This document shows, in pieces, positions 1 through 5,318 of a DNA stretch of 5,714 nt. The translations under genes and the position numbers were made by a program. The stretch comes from an uncultured Microbacterium sp. (lineage in GTDB: Bacteria; Actinomycetota; Actinomycetes; Actinomycetales; Microbacteriaceae). Under the pieces are notes generated by a model that was given only the letters and a program-made list of their open reading frames with translations, did no database searches and was not told the origin of the DNA. Position 1 is the first letter of the stretch. Every line of letters begins with the position of its first letter. The stretch is from assembly GCA_937926065.1 (NCBI GenBank), contig CALANM010000182.1, positions 1 through 5,714 of the forward strand, given 5' to 3'.

Positions 1-110
1 GACGGGCCGATGAAGCCGGTGACCGCCTTTTCGGGAATGTCGATCGACACGTCGAACAGCGCCTGCTTGGGACCGTAGAACACGCTGACGTCGCGGGCTT
101 TGACGCGCAC
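1..110 (-). CDS. pstB: PstB-like phosphate ABC transporter ATPase, 5' fragment
   Basis: Only the first 36 codons lie in the window; the gene runs off the left edge. The minus frame reads VRVKARDVSVFYGPKQALF, then a segment ending GFIGPS. This matches the N-terminus of PstB, the ATPase of the high-affinity phosphate importer PstSCAB: the R-D-V-x-V-F-Y-G strand, the K-Q-A-L segment, and V-T-x-F-I-G-P-S leading into the Walker A P-loop, which lies just outside. The PstB consensus has Ala where this protein has Gly in T-G-F. The only start in this frame is GTG at 110; an in-frame TGA lies at 132-134 and no Shine-Dalgarno sequence precedes the GTG. No pstA precedes it, as it would in a normal pst operon. 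From memory the wording is closer to alphaproteobacterial PstB than to actinobacterial PstB. Family call good; start and origin uncertain. Confidence 0.72.
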   Translation of the reverse strand, partial: MRVKARDVSVFYGPKQALFDVSIDIPEKAVTGFIGP

Positions 111-133
111 CGGGCGCGGGTCGCGGGCCGCTC

Positions 134-211
134 ATGACGGCGACCGCCGACGCGCCGCTCGTGCCGACCCACGATCCCGAGGCGACTCCACGAAAGGAAC
201 TCCACACATGA
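134..211 (+). other. Short open frame, possible tail of a truncated upstream gene
   Basis: A 25-codon open frame runs from ATG at 134 to TGA at 209-211, and that TGA overlaps the ATG of the CoA-transferase in an ATGA arrangement. Nearly all of its first 17 codons end in G or C, like the real genes here. ATGA overlaps are typical of translationally coupled genes, so this may be the 3' end of a gene whose body is missing; the frame is closed by TGA at 101-103. No ribosome binding site precedes ATG 134, so it is unlikely to be an independent gene. It could also be chance, since short open frames are common in GC-rich DNA. Confidence 0.2.
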
Positions 212-1440
212 CGGCCACAGGACCGCTGCAGGGCATCCGCATCCTCGACTTCACCGAGCGGATGCAGGGGCCCTACGCGACGCAGATGCTTTCCGACATG
301 GGCGCGGACGTCATCAAGGTCGAGCGGCGACAGTCGCTCACGCCCGACGGGCGCCCCGACGACCGGTACGGCGAACGCGGCCTCTACGGCAAGGACCACG
401 AGGACTCCAAGTCGTACTCGGCCGGGTTCCTGGCCTCCAACCGCAACAAGCGCAGCATCACGGTCGACCTCAAGCACCCCGACGGGATCGCGCTCATCGA
501 GCGCATGATCCCGCACGTCGACGTCGTGTACGAGAACTTCCGGCCCGGCGTGATGGACAGGCTCGGAGTGGGCTACGAGCGCTGCGCCGAGCTCAATCCG
601 TCGGTCGTGTACGCATCGGCGACCGGATACGGTCCTGACGGGCCGTACGCCAGGCGCCCGGGCCAGGACGTTCTCGTCGAGGCGCTCACCGGGTGGGGGC
701 GCATCAACGGCGACGCCGACGGGCGACCCGTGCCAGTCGGCACCGCCATCGCCGACACGCTGGGCGCGATGAACGGCGCGTTCGCCGTCGCCGCGGCCCT
801 CTATCACCGGGCTCGCACGGGGGAGGGGCAGCATGTGCGCGTGTGTCTGTTCGACAGCGCACTGGCGGCCCTGGCCGAGTGGGGCCTGCACTTCATGAAC
901 ACGCAGGAGGGCGAGCCGCAGCGCCGGCCGGCGACGCACGCGAGCCCCTACACGCCGCCGCCGTACGGCTTCTACCGCACGAAGGACGGATACATCGCCC
1001 TGTCGAGCGGGCGTCAGATCTCCCAGCTGTGCCGCATCCTCGGGATCGACGACCTCAGCAAGGACCCGCGCTTCAGCGCGCACTGGCCGCGATTCGACAA
1101 CCGGGAGCTCTTCAGCCGCATCATCGAGGACGCGCTGTCGGCGAAGACGACCGCCGAGTGGATGGAGCTCATGGAGCCCGAGGACCTCTTCGCGGCCCCC
1201 GTGAACACCTTCGAGGAGGCGTTCCGCGACCCCCAGGCGCTGCACAACGAGATGATCGTCGAGCTCGAGACGCCGATCGGTCCGATGAAGTTCTTCGGCG
1301 TCCCCTACAAGCTCGACAAGACCCCGGCGACCGTGCGCACTCCGCCGCCCCTGCACGGGCAGCACACGGAGGAGGTGCTCCACGAGTTCGGCCTCACCGA
1401 CGAGGAGATCACCGACCTCCGGGCGCGTGAAGCCATCTGA
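208..1440 (+). CDS. CaiB/BaiF family (type III) CoA-transferase
   Basis: This 410-residue protein has the usual length for family III CoA-transferases, cytosolic dimers that move CoA between carboxylic acids through an aspartyl-CoA intermediate. Visible landmarks are the N-terminal L-Q-G-I-R-I-L-D-F block, G-A-D-V-I-K-V-E near residues 33-40, the N-R-N-K-R-S-I core, Y-E-N-F-R-P-G-V, and G-P-D-G-P-Y-A-R-R-P-G-Q-D. Asp154 (codon 667-669) in P-G-Q-D sits where formyl-CoA transferase has its catalytic Asp169. The later T-G-E-G-Q-H-V stretch is also typical. ATG 208 is chosen because GAAAGGAA (192-199) lies 8 nt upstream and the family's N-terminal block follows directly; the frame is open further upstream but without support. 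It is the first gene of a pair with the racemase-fold gene 38 bp downstream. The acid substrate cannot be read from sequence; a tartrate or malate-like acid is a guess from context. No clear promoter is visible in 111-207. Confidence 0.93.
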   Translation: MTATGPLQGIRILDFTERMQGPYATQMLSDMGADVIKVERRQSLTPDGRPDDRYGERGLYGKDHEDSKSYSAGFLASNRNKRSITVDLKHPDGIALIERMIPHVDVVYENFRPGVMDRLGVGYERCAELNPSVVYASATGYGPDGPYARRPGQDVLVEALTGWGRINGDADGRPVPVGTAIADTLGAMNGAFAVAAALYHRARTGEGQHVRVCLFDSALAALAEWGLHFMNTQEGEPQRRPATHASPYTPPPYGFYRTKDGYIALSSGRQISQLCRILGIDDLSKDPRFSAHWPRFDNRELFSRIIEDALSAKTTAEWMELMEPEDLFAAPVNTFEEAFRDPQALHNEMIVELETPIGPMKFFGVPYKLDKTPATVRTPPPLHGQHTEEVLHEFGLTDEEITDLRAREAI

Positions 1441-1478
1441 CCCCGCCCGCGCGGCGTGAAACGAGAAGAGAGAGACAC

Positions 1479-2153
1479 ATGGCAAAGATCGCGATGCTGC
1501 ACACCAGCTTCGTCTTCCTCAACGTCGACACCCAGGTCCAGGAGCTCATCTCCGACCTGATGCCCGGCGACGAGGTCATCCACTTCGTGGACTCGGAGGT
1601 GCTCGCCGACGTCGTGCGCGACGGGGAGATCACCGAGTCGAGTCGGGACCGCATGATCCACCTCGCGCAGGCCGCCGAGCGGGCCGGCGCCGATGTCATC
1701 TTCTCGGCCTGCTCGTCGCTCGGTCCTGCCATCGACGCGGCGAAGGACAAGGTGAGCGTGCCGATCGTGAAGATCGACGACGCGATGACCCGCGATGCGG
1801 CCCTCGCCGGCGGGAAGATCGGCGTGCTGGCCACCGTGCCGACCACGCTCGGGCCGACGGCGGACCTCATCCGTGCGCACGCCGAGGCAGAGGGCATCGA
1901 GGTCGAGGTCATCGAGCGTCTGGCCGAGGGCGCCTTCGAGGTGCTCATGAGCGGAGACCGCGCCCGCCACGACGAGATGGTCAAGGCCGCCGCACAGGCC
2001 GCCGTCGCCGAGGGGGTCGACCGCCTCGTGCTCGCACAGGCGTCGATGGCGCGGATGGCGGAGCCGCTGCAGGAGCTCACCGGCATCCCGGTGCATTCGA
2101 GCCCGCGTCGCGGCGTCGAGAACCTGTCGGCCCACGTCCATCACGAGGACTGA
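1479..2153 (+). CDS. Asp/Glu/hydantoin racemase-fold family protein
   Basis: This 224-residue protein belongs to the Asp/Glu racemase superfamily, two-domain cytosolic enzymes that usually use a pair of cysteines as acid/base catalysts (racemases, maleate isomerase, arylmalonate decarboxylase). The first catalytic motif is present as F-S-A-C-S-S-L-G-P with Cys78. Where canonical racemases have the second motif L-G-C-T, this protein reads V-L-A-Q-A-S-M (residues 184-190), with no cysteine. I recall a subfamily of similar length with the same L-A-Q-A-S-M and a P-V-x-S-S-P-R ending, often found near sugar-acid genes, so this looks like a subfamily trait and not damage. A two-base proton swap by two cysteines is therefore unlikely; isomerisation, decarboxylation or another reaction is possible. 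The start is ATG 1479 with AGAAGAGAGAGA about 5-16 nt upstream. It follows the CoA-transferase by 38 bp, probably in one transcript, and ends before a strong hairpin. Confidence 0.88.
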   Translation: MAKIAMLHTSFVFLNVDTQVQELISDLMPGDEVIHFVDSEVLADVVRDGEITESSRDRMIHLAQAAERAGADVIFSACSSLGPAIDAAKDKVSVPIVKIDDAMTRDAALAGGKIGVLATVPTTLGPTADLIRAHAEAEGIEVEVIERLAEGAFEVLMSGDRARHDEMVKAAAQAAVAEGVDRLVLAQASMARMAEPLQELTGIPVHSSPRRGVENLSAHVHHED

Positions 2154-2164
2154 GCCACGACGGA

Positions 2165-2198
2165 GAGAGGGGGTGGGTCACGCGACCCACCCCCTCTC
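2165..2198. terminator. Convergent-gene hairpin, probable bidirectional terminator
   Basis: A perfect 15-bp inverted repeat, GAGGGGGTGGGTC-type arms at 2165-2179 and 2184-2198, encloses the loop ACGC. It lies 11 nt after the stop of the racemase-fold gene and 13 nt from the stop of the convergent dehydratase gene, so one stem can serve both transcripts. Neither side has a U-tract, which is common for actinobacterial terminators. Position and symmetry make termination the best reading. Confidence 0.85.
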
Positions 2199-2211
2199 CC
2201 CTGCTTCTGCC

Positions 2212-3378
2212 TCAGTCGTGCAGGCCCCGCAGAAGGCGGTAGAACTCCGCCTTCCCCTCCAGCCCGATGCCGGGACGCTCACCCGGCGCGACGCGGCTGC
2301 CCGAGACGACTGAGTCGTCCGCGAACCCGCCCGTCGGCTGGAACTCGCCGGGGTAGGACTCATTGCCGCCCAGCTTGAGGGCGGCGGCGATGTGGAGGGA
2401 GAACTGGTGGCCGCCGTGCGGCACGCAGCGCCGGGGCGACCAGCCGTGACGCACCATCTCGTCGAGCACGCGGCGGTACTCCGTGAGGCCGTAGGCGAGC
2501 GTCGGGTCGACCTGGATGTAGTCGCGGTCGGGCCGCATCCCGCCGTAGCGGAGCAGGTTGCGCGCGTCGTGCACGGAGAACAGGTTCTCGCCGGTCGCGA
2601 CGGGCGGTGCGTAGTGCTCGCACAGGGTGGCGTTGAGGGCGTAGTCGAGGGGGTCGCCGACCTCCTCGTACCAGAACAGCCCGTAGGGCTCGATGGCCTT
2701 CCCGTAGGCGAGGGCGGTCGACAGGTCGAACTTGCCGTTGACGTCGACGGCGAGGCGCGAGCCGTCGCCGCCGAGCACGTCGATGACTGCTTCGATCCGC
2801 TCGAGGTCCTCGGCGAGGTCGGCGCCGCCGATCTTCATCTTCACGACCTCATAGCCGGCGTCGAGGAATCCCCTCATCTCGTCCTGCAGGTCGCGGATGG
2901 TCTTGCCGGGGGCGTAGTAGCCGCCGGCGGCGTAGACGAACACGTCCTCGTCGGGCTCGCCGTCGCCGTACGTGTCGGAGAGCCACCGGTACAGGGGGAC
3001 GCCCGCGATCTTGGCAGCGAGGTCGTGCAGCGCCATGTCGATGACCCCGACCGCGACGGAGCGCTCGCCGTGACCGCCCGGCTTCTCGTTGGTCATCACG
3101 ATGTCCCACGCCTTGGCCGGCGAGAACTGCCCGTCGTCGGCGAGGAGGCGATCGGGGTCGGCGGCGAGCAGGCGGGGCAGGAAGCGCTCGCGCAGCAGTC
3201 CCGTCGCGTTGTAGCGCCCGTTGGAGTTGAAGCCGTACCCGACGACGGGCCTGCCGTCGACGATGACGTCGCTGACGAGGGCGATGATCGTGCAGTCCAT
3301 CTTCGTGAAGTCGATGAATGCGTTGCGTATGGACGAGCTGATGGGGATGGTGTCGACGTGGGCGGAGACGATCCTCAC
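2212..3378 (-). CDS. tarD: D-tartrate dehydratase-like enolase superfamily enzyme
   Basis: This 388-residue protein has the mandelate racemase/muconate lactonizing fold: an N-terminal capping domain (about 1-125) and a TIM-barrel domain. It resembles, from memory almost block by block, the characterised D-tartrate dehydratase of Bradyrhizobium (about 389 aa; D-tartrate to oxaloacetate plus water). Shared blocks include S-I-R-N-A-F-I-D-F-T-K-M, G-Y-G-F-N-S-N-G-R-Y, N-E-K-P-G-G-H-G-E-R-S-V-A-V-G, F-V-Y-A-A-G-G-Y-Y and F-W-Y-E-E-V-G-D-P-L-D-Y. Catalytic parts are all present: K180-x-K182, Mg-binding Asp212, Glu238 and Glu264, and His321 in P-H-G-G-H. The start is GTG at 3378, preceded by AGAGAGGA (complement of 3387-3394) 8 nt away. 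It is divergent from the GntR regulator and convergent with the racemase-fold gene. The exact sugar acid is inferred from similarity; galactarate- or talarate-type activity is less likely. Confidence 0.93.
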   Translation of the reverse strand: MRIVSAHVDTIPISSSIRNAFIDFTKMDCTIIALVSDVIVDGRPVVGYGFNSNGRYNATGLLRERFLPRLLAADPDRLLADDGQFSPAKAWDIVMTNEKPGGHGERSVAVGVIDMALHDLAAKIAGVPLYRWLSDTYGDGEPDEDVFVYAAGGYYAPGKTIRDLQDEMRGFLDAGYEVVKMKIGGADLAEDLERIEAVIDVLGGDGSRLAVDVNGKFDLSTALAYGKAIEPYGLFWYEEVGDPLDYALNATLCEHYAPPVATGENLFSVHDARNLLRYGGMRPDRDYIQVDPTLAYGLTEYRRVLDEMVRHGWSPRRCVPHGGHQFSLHIAAALKLGGNESYPGEFQPTGGFADDSVVSGSRVAPGERPGIGLEGKAEFYRLLRGLHD

Positions 3379-3391
3379 TGATCGGGTCCTC

Positions 3392-3408
3392 TCTTATAAG
3401 TTATGAGA
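3392..3408. promoter_or_regulatory. Candidate operator for the divergent GntR regulator
   Basis: TCTTATAAGTTATGAGA is a 17-bp odd palindrome centred on G3400, with one T/G mismatch pair (3395/3405) and the core CTTATAA-G-TTATGAG. It is strikingly AT-rich against its surroundings. It lies between the divergent dehydratase and regulator genes, just downstream of the predicted dehydratase transcription start and next to that gene's ribosome binding site. FCD-type GntR regulators commonly bind short AT-rich palindromes of this kind. No matching site is seen upstream of the CoA-transferase. Confidence 0.6.
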
Positions 3409-3416
3409 TACATCAC

Positions 3417-3445
3417 AGCGTAGGATGGCGAGGCATCGACGTCAA
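3417..3445 (-). promoter_or_regulatory. Predicted promoter of the dehydratase gene
   Basis: On the minus strand TTGACG (complement of 3440-3445) and TACGCT (complement of 3417-3422) are separated by exactly 17 bp, which fits a housekeeping-sigma promoter. Transcription would begin near 3410 and give a leader of about 30 nt that contains the palindrome 3392-3408, so a bound regulator would block initiation or early elongation. Confidence 0.5.
3421..3426 (+). promoter_or_regulatory. Possible -10 element of the GntR regulator gene
   Basis: TAGGAT fits the actinobacterial TAnnnT -10 form and would place the start near 3433, about 38 nt before the regulator's GTG. No good -35 is visible; that region would overlap the palindrome, consistent with autorepression. 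It also overlaps the -10 of the opposing promoter, so the two would compete for polymerase. Confidence 0.3.
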
Positions 3446-3470
3446 TGCCCGAGTCAGTCAGCGAGGTCCC

Positions 3471-4142
3471 GTGACGAACCCGATCGTCTTCTCGAGCAAG
3501 GGCGCGCACGCATACGCGCAGCTTCGCCGCAGCATCCTCATGGGCGAGCTGGAGCCCGGCGCCAGAGTGGCCCAGTACGAGCTGGCGGAGAAGATGGGGA
3601 TGAGCATCACGCCGCTGCGCGAGGCCATCCGCCAGCTGGCGGCGGAGGGACTCGTCGACGTCATGGCCCACCGCGACGTGCGGGTGTCCGAGGTGAGCGC
3701 TCAGGAGGCGCGCCAGCTTCTGGAGGCGCGCCTCGCGCTCGAGCCGGTCGCCACCAGGCTCGCCGCCCAGCGACGGAGCGATGCCGAGATGGCTGCGATC
3801 GATGAGGCCGCGGCCCGCCTGGTGCCCGTCACCCGCCGCAACGGCGAGGCGGCGCTCGAGGCGCACCGCGCGTTCCACCGCGCCGTCTATGCGGCCTCGG
3901 GCAACGATGTCGTCACGCGCATGCTGGACGAACTGTGGGACAAGTCCGATCGCTACCGACGGCTGGGGATGTCGCTGCCGGCGGGAGAGGCGGCGCGTAC
4001 CGAGGACTTCCAGCAGCATCACGACCTTGCGCGCCTCGTGCGCGAGGGGGCGGGCGACGCGGCCGAGGCGCTCGCCCGGGCGCACATCAGGGAGAGCCTC
4101 TCGGCGACGCTCCTCGATGCGCTCGAGGGCGGCGGTCGCTGA
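3471..4142 (+). CDS. GntR family regulator, FadR subfamily (FCD domain)
   Basis: This 223-residue protein has a winged helix-turn-helix at about residues 12-72; E-L-A-E-K-M-G-M-S with T-P-L-R-E-A-I-R-Q-L is the classic GntR recognition region (37-56). An all-helical FCD ligand-binding domain follows at about 78-215. FCD proteins often bind a metal plus a carboxylate through Asp and three His. Here His136 (A-F-H), His184 (Q-H-H-D) and His205 (A-H-I-R) are present, but the usual Asp four residues before the first His is His132. Such regulators typically sense the organic or sugar acid handled by the neighbouring enzymes, so a tartrate-like ligand is a fair inference. The start is GTG 3471 with GCGAGG (3461-3466) a few bases upstream; the family N-terminus follows directly. 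Divergent from the dehydratase across a 92-bp gap with a palindrome. No convincing terminator follows it. Confidence 0.93.
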   Translation: MTNPIVFSSKGAHAYAQLRRSILMGELEPGARVAQYELAEKMGMSITPLREAIRQLAAEGLVDVMAHRDVRVSEVSAQEARQLLEARLALEPVATRLAAQRRSDAEMAAIDEAAARLVPVTRRNGEAALEAHRAFHRAVYAASGNDVVTRMLDELWDKSDRYRRLGMSLPAGEAARTEDFQQHHDLARLVREGAGDAAEALARAHIRESLSATLLDALEGGGR

Positions 4143-4157
4143 CGGATTCCTGCGCGT

Positions 4158-4187
4158 TTGCCCGTACTCGCCCAGAGCGCGTATCAT
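4158..4187 (+). promoter_or_regulatory. Predicted str operon promoter
   Basis: TTGCCC (4158-4163) and TATCAT (4182-4187) are separated by 18 bp. The -10 matches TATAAT at five of six positions. This would start transcription near 4194 and give a leader of about 200 nt before rpsL. The site begins only 15 bp after the stop of the GntR regulator gene. Confidence 0.55.
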
Positions 4188-4193
4188 TGATCG

Positions 4194-4393
4194 GGTGTGC
4201 GCTCTCGCGCGCCATGCGTCGTGCCTCGGTGCGGCCTGGTGGCACAAGCGTCGCACATCAGGGATCGGTCTGCGAACAGGCCGCCCCCACGGCATATCCA
4301 CCAACCGAAACGTCCGGCGCACCTCGCGCCGTGCCGGTGGATCTGTGGTGAAACCACGACCGCTGTCACCGTGCAGCACTACAAGGAGAGAAC
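4194..4393 (+). promoter_or_regulatory. Structured rpsL leader region
   Basis: No gene is supported in this stretch. It can form several separate hairpins: a 7-bp stem 4266-4272/4277-4283 with loop CGAA (one G-U pair); a two-part element with outer stem ATCCACC/GGTGGAT (4296-4302/4336-4342) around an inner 6-bp stem CGGCGC/GCGCCG (4315-4320/4326-4331); and GTGGT-GAA-ACCAC (4345-4357). The ribosome binding site AAGGAG (4383-4388) follows with 5 nt before the rpsL start. CACCA at 4299-4303 could alternatively pair with TGGTG at 4346-4350, which would break the last two elements. Leader-based control of ribosomal protein synthesis is plausible, but I recognise no known RNA family. Confidence 0.4.
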
Positions 4394-4762
4394 GTGCCAA
4401 CCATTCAGCAGTTGGTTCGCAAGGGACGCACGCCCAAGGTCTCGAAGACCAAGGCGCCCGCCCTGAAGTCGAACCCGCAGCAGGCGGGCGTCTGCACCCG
4501 CGTCTACACGACCACGCCCAAGAAGCCGAACTCGGCCATGCGCAAGGTCGCCCGTGTCAAGCTCCGCAACGGCACCGAGGTCACCGCCTACATCCCCGGC
4601 GAGGGCCACAACCTGCAGGAGCACTCGCTCGTGCTCGTCCGCGGTGGTCGTGTGAAGGACCTCCCGGGTGTGCGCTACAAGATCGTCCGCGGCGCCCTGG
4701 ACACCCAGGCCGTCAAGAACCGTAAGCAGGCTCGCAGCCGCTACGGCGCGAAGAAGGGCTGA
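4394..4762 (+). CDS. rpsL: 30S ribosomal protein S12
   Basis: This is a complete 122-residue S12, which sits at the decoding centre of the 30S subunit and helps control tRNA selection. It starts P-T-I-Q-Q-L-V-R-K-G-R and contains T-T-T-P-K-K-P-N-S-A-M-R-K and G-H-N-L-Q-E-H-S, both diagnostic. Lys43 and Lys88, the positions whose changes give streptomycin resistance in mycobacteria, are both unchanged, so no S12-based resistance is predicted. The start is GTG 4394, preceded by AAGGAG with a 5-nt spacer. It is the first gene of the str operon, with rpsG starting 5 bp after its stop. Confidence 0.98.
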   Translation: MPTIQQLVRKGRTPKVSKTKAPALKSNPQQAGVCTRVYTTTPKKPNSAMRKVARVKLRNGTEVTAYIPGEGHNLQEHSLVLVRGGRVKDLPGVRYKIVRGALDTQAVKNRKQARSRYGAKKG

Positions 4763-4767
4763 GTCAG

Positions 4768-5238
4768 ATGCCTCGCAAGGGACCCGCACCTCGCCGTGCC
4801 GTCGTCAACGACCCGGTCTACGGTGCTCCGATCGTCACCCAGCTGGTGAACAAGATCCTGGTCGACGGCAAGAAGTCGCTCGCCGAGTCGATCGTCTACA
4901 ACGCCCTCAAGGGCGTCGAGGCCAAGACCGGCCAGGATGCCGTCGCGACGCTCAAGAAGGCTCTCGACAACGTCCGCCCCACCCTCGAGGTCAAGAGCCG
5001 CCGCGTCGGCGGCTCGACCTACCAGGTTCCGGTCGAGGTCAAGCCGCACCGTGCGAACACGCTCGCGCTGCGCTGGCTCGTCAGCTACGCCAAGGGCCGT
5101 CGTGAGAAGACGATGACCGAGCGTCTGCAGAACGAGATCCTCGACGCCTCGAACGGCCTGGGTGCCGCGGTCAAGCGCCGTGAAGACACCCACAAGATGG
5201 CCGAGTCGAACCGCGCCTTCGCGCACTACCGCTGGTAA
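4768..5238 (+). CDS. rpsG: 30S ribosomal protein S7
   Basis: This complete 156-residue S7 has the standard bacterial length. S7 nucleates assembly of the 30S head by binding the 3' domain of 16S rRNA and lies near the mRNA exit channel. It starts M-P-R-K-G-P-A-P-R-R and shows the family blocks V-N-K-I-L-V-D-G-K-K, V-R-P-T-L-E-V-K-S-R-R-V-G-G-S-T-Y-Q-V-P-V-E-V and the C-terminal K-M-A-E-S-N-R-A-F-A-H-Y. The ATG at 4768 follows the rpsL stop by 5 bp. The only purine-rich ribosome binding candidate, AAGAAGG (4751-4757), lies inside the end of rpsL, so translation is probably coupled. The short gap has no room for the S7-binding regulatory structure known between these genes in E. coli. Confidence 0.98.
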   Translation: MPRKGPAPRRAVVNDPVYGAPIVTQLVNKILVDGKKSLAESIVYNALKGVEAKTGQDAVATLKKALDNVRPTLEVKSRRVGGSTYQVPVEVKPHRANTLALRWLVSYAKGRREKTMTERLQNEILDASNGLGAAVKRREDTHKMAESNRAFAHYRW

Positions 5239-5248
5239 CAGCCTTCGT

Positions 5249-5279
5249 GATGCGGGGGCCGGGCTCCGGTCCCCGCATC
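5249..5279 (+). promoter_or_regulatory. Long hairpin between rpsG and fusA
   Basis: Bases 5249-5262 pair with 5266-5279 through 14 consecutive pairs, one of them G-U, around a 3-nt loop. No U-tract follows. It begins 10 nt after the rpsG stop. Inside an operon this could be a partial terminator or attenuator, an RNA-processing or stability element, or a protein-binding site. Confidence 0.6.
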
Positions 5280-5290
5280 CACCCCTGATC

Positions 5291-5318
5291 TCGATCCGGC
5301 GTCACCGCGCCGATTCGA
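5291..5318 (+). promoter_or_regulatory. Second hairpin before the fusA ribosome binding site
   Basis: TCGA (5291-5294) pairs with TCGA (5315-5318), and CGGCG (5297-5301) pairs with CGCCG (5308-5312). The two stems are separated by a 2x2 internal loop and capped by a 6-nt loop. The hairpin ends 5 nt before the purine-rich GAGAGGAAAAG (5325-5335) that serves fusA, so it may influence access of ribosomes. It is weaker than the hairpin upstream. Confidence 0.4.

Noticed and set aside
100..207. N-terminal extension of the CoA-transferase using an ATG at 100.
   Set aside because: The added 36 residues are Arg-rich, low in family resemblance and overlap the pstB fragment; ATG 208 has a good ribosome binding site and the family N-terminal block.
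1305..2144. 279-codon open frame on the minus strand under the CoA-transferase and racemase-fold genes.
   Set aside because: It is antisense to two clear protein families and its translation is rich in His, Arg, Asp and Val, typical of a frame mirrored from GC-rich coding DNA.
2392..3381. 329-codon open frame on the plus strand opposite the dehydratase gene.
   Set aside because: Low-complexity Val/Gly/Asp/Arg composition with no recognisable domain; it mirrors a well-supported enzyme gene.
4213..4353. Possible leader peptide upstream of rpsL beginning ATG-CGT-CGT.
   Set aside because: No ribosome binding site, no regulatory residue run, and the frame is just the end of a longer open frame overlapping the regulator gene.
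3375..4400. 341-codon minus-strand open frame spanning the regulator gene and the rpsL leader.
   Set aside because: Arg/His-rich composition, no family motifs, antisense to the GntR gene, and it crosses promoter regions of both strands.
4520..4660. Streptomycin-resistance changes in S12.
   Set aside because: Lys43 and Lys88 are both the sensitive-type residues.
3781..4725. 314-codon plus-strand frame overlapping the regulator and rpsL.
   Set aside because: Out of frame with both real genes and strongly Arg/Pro/Ser biased; a frame shadow.
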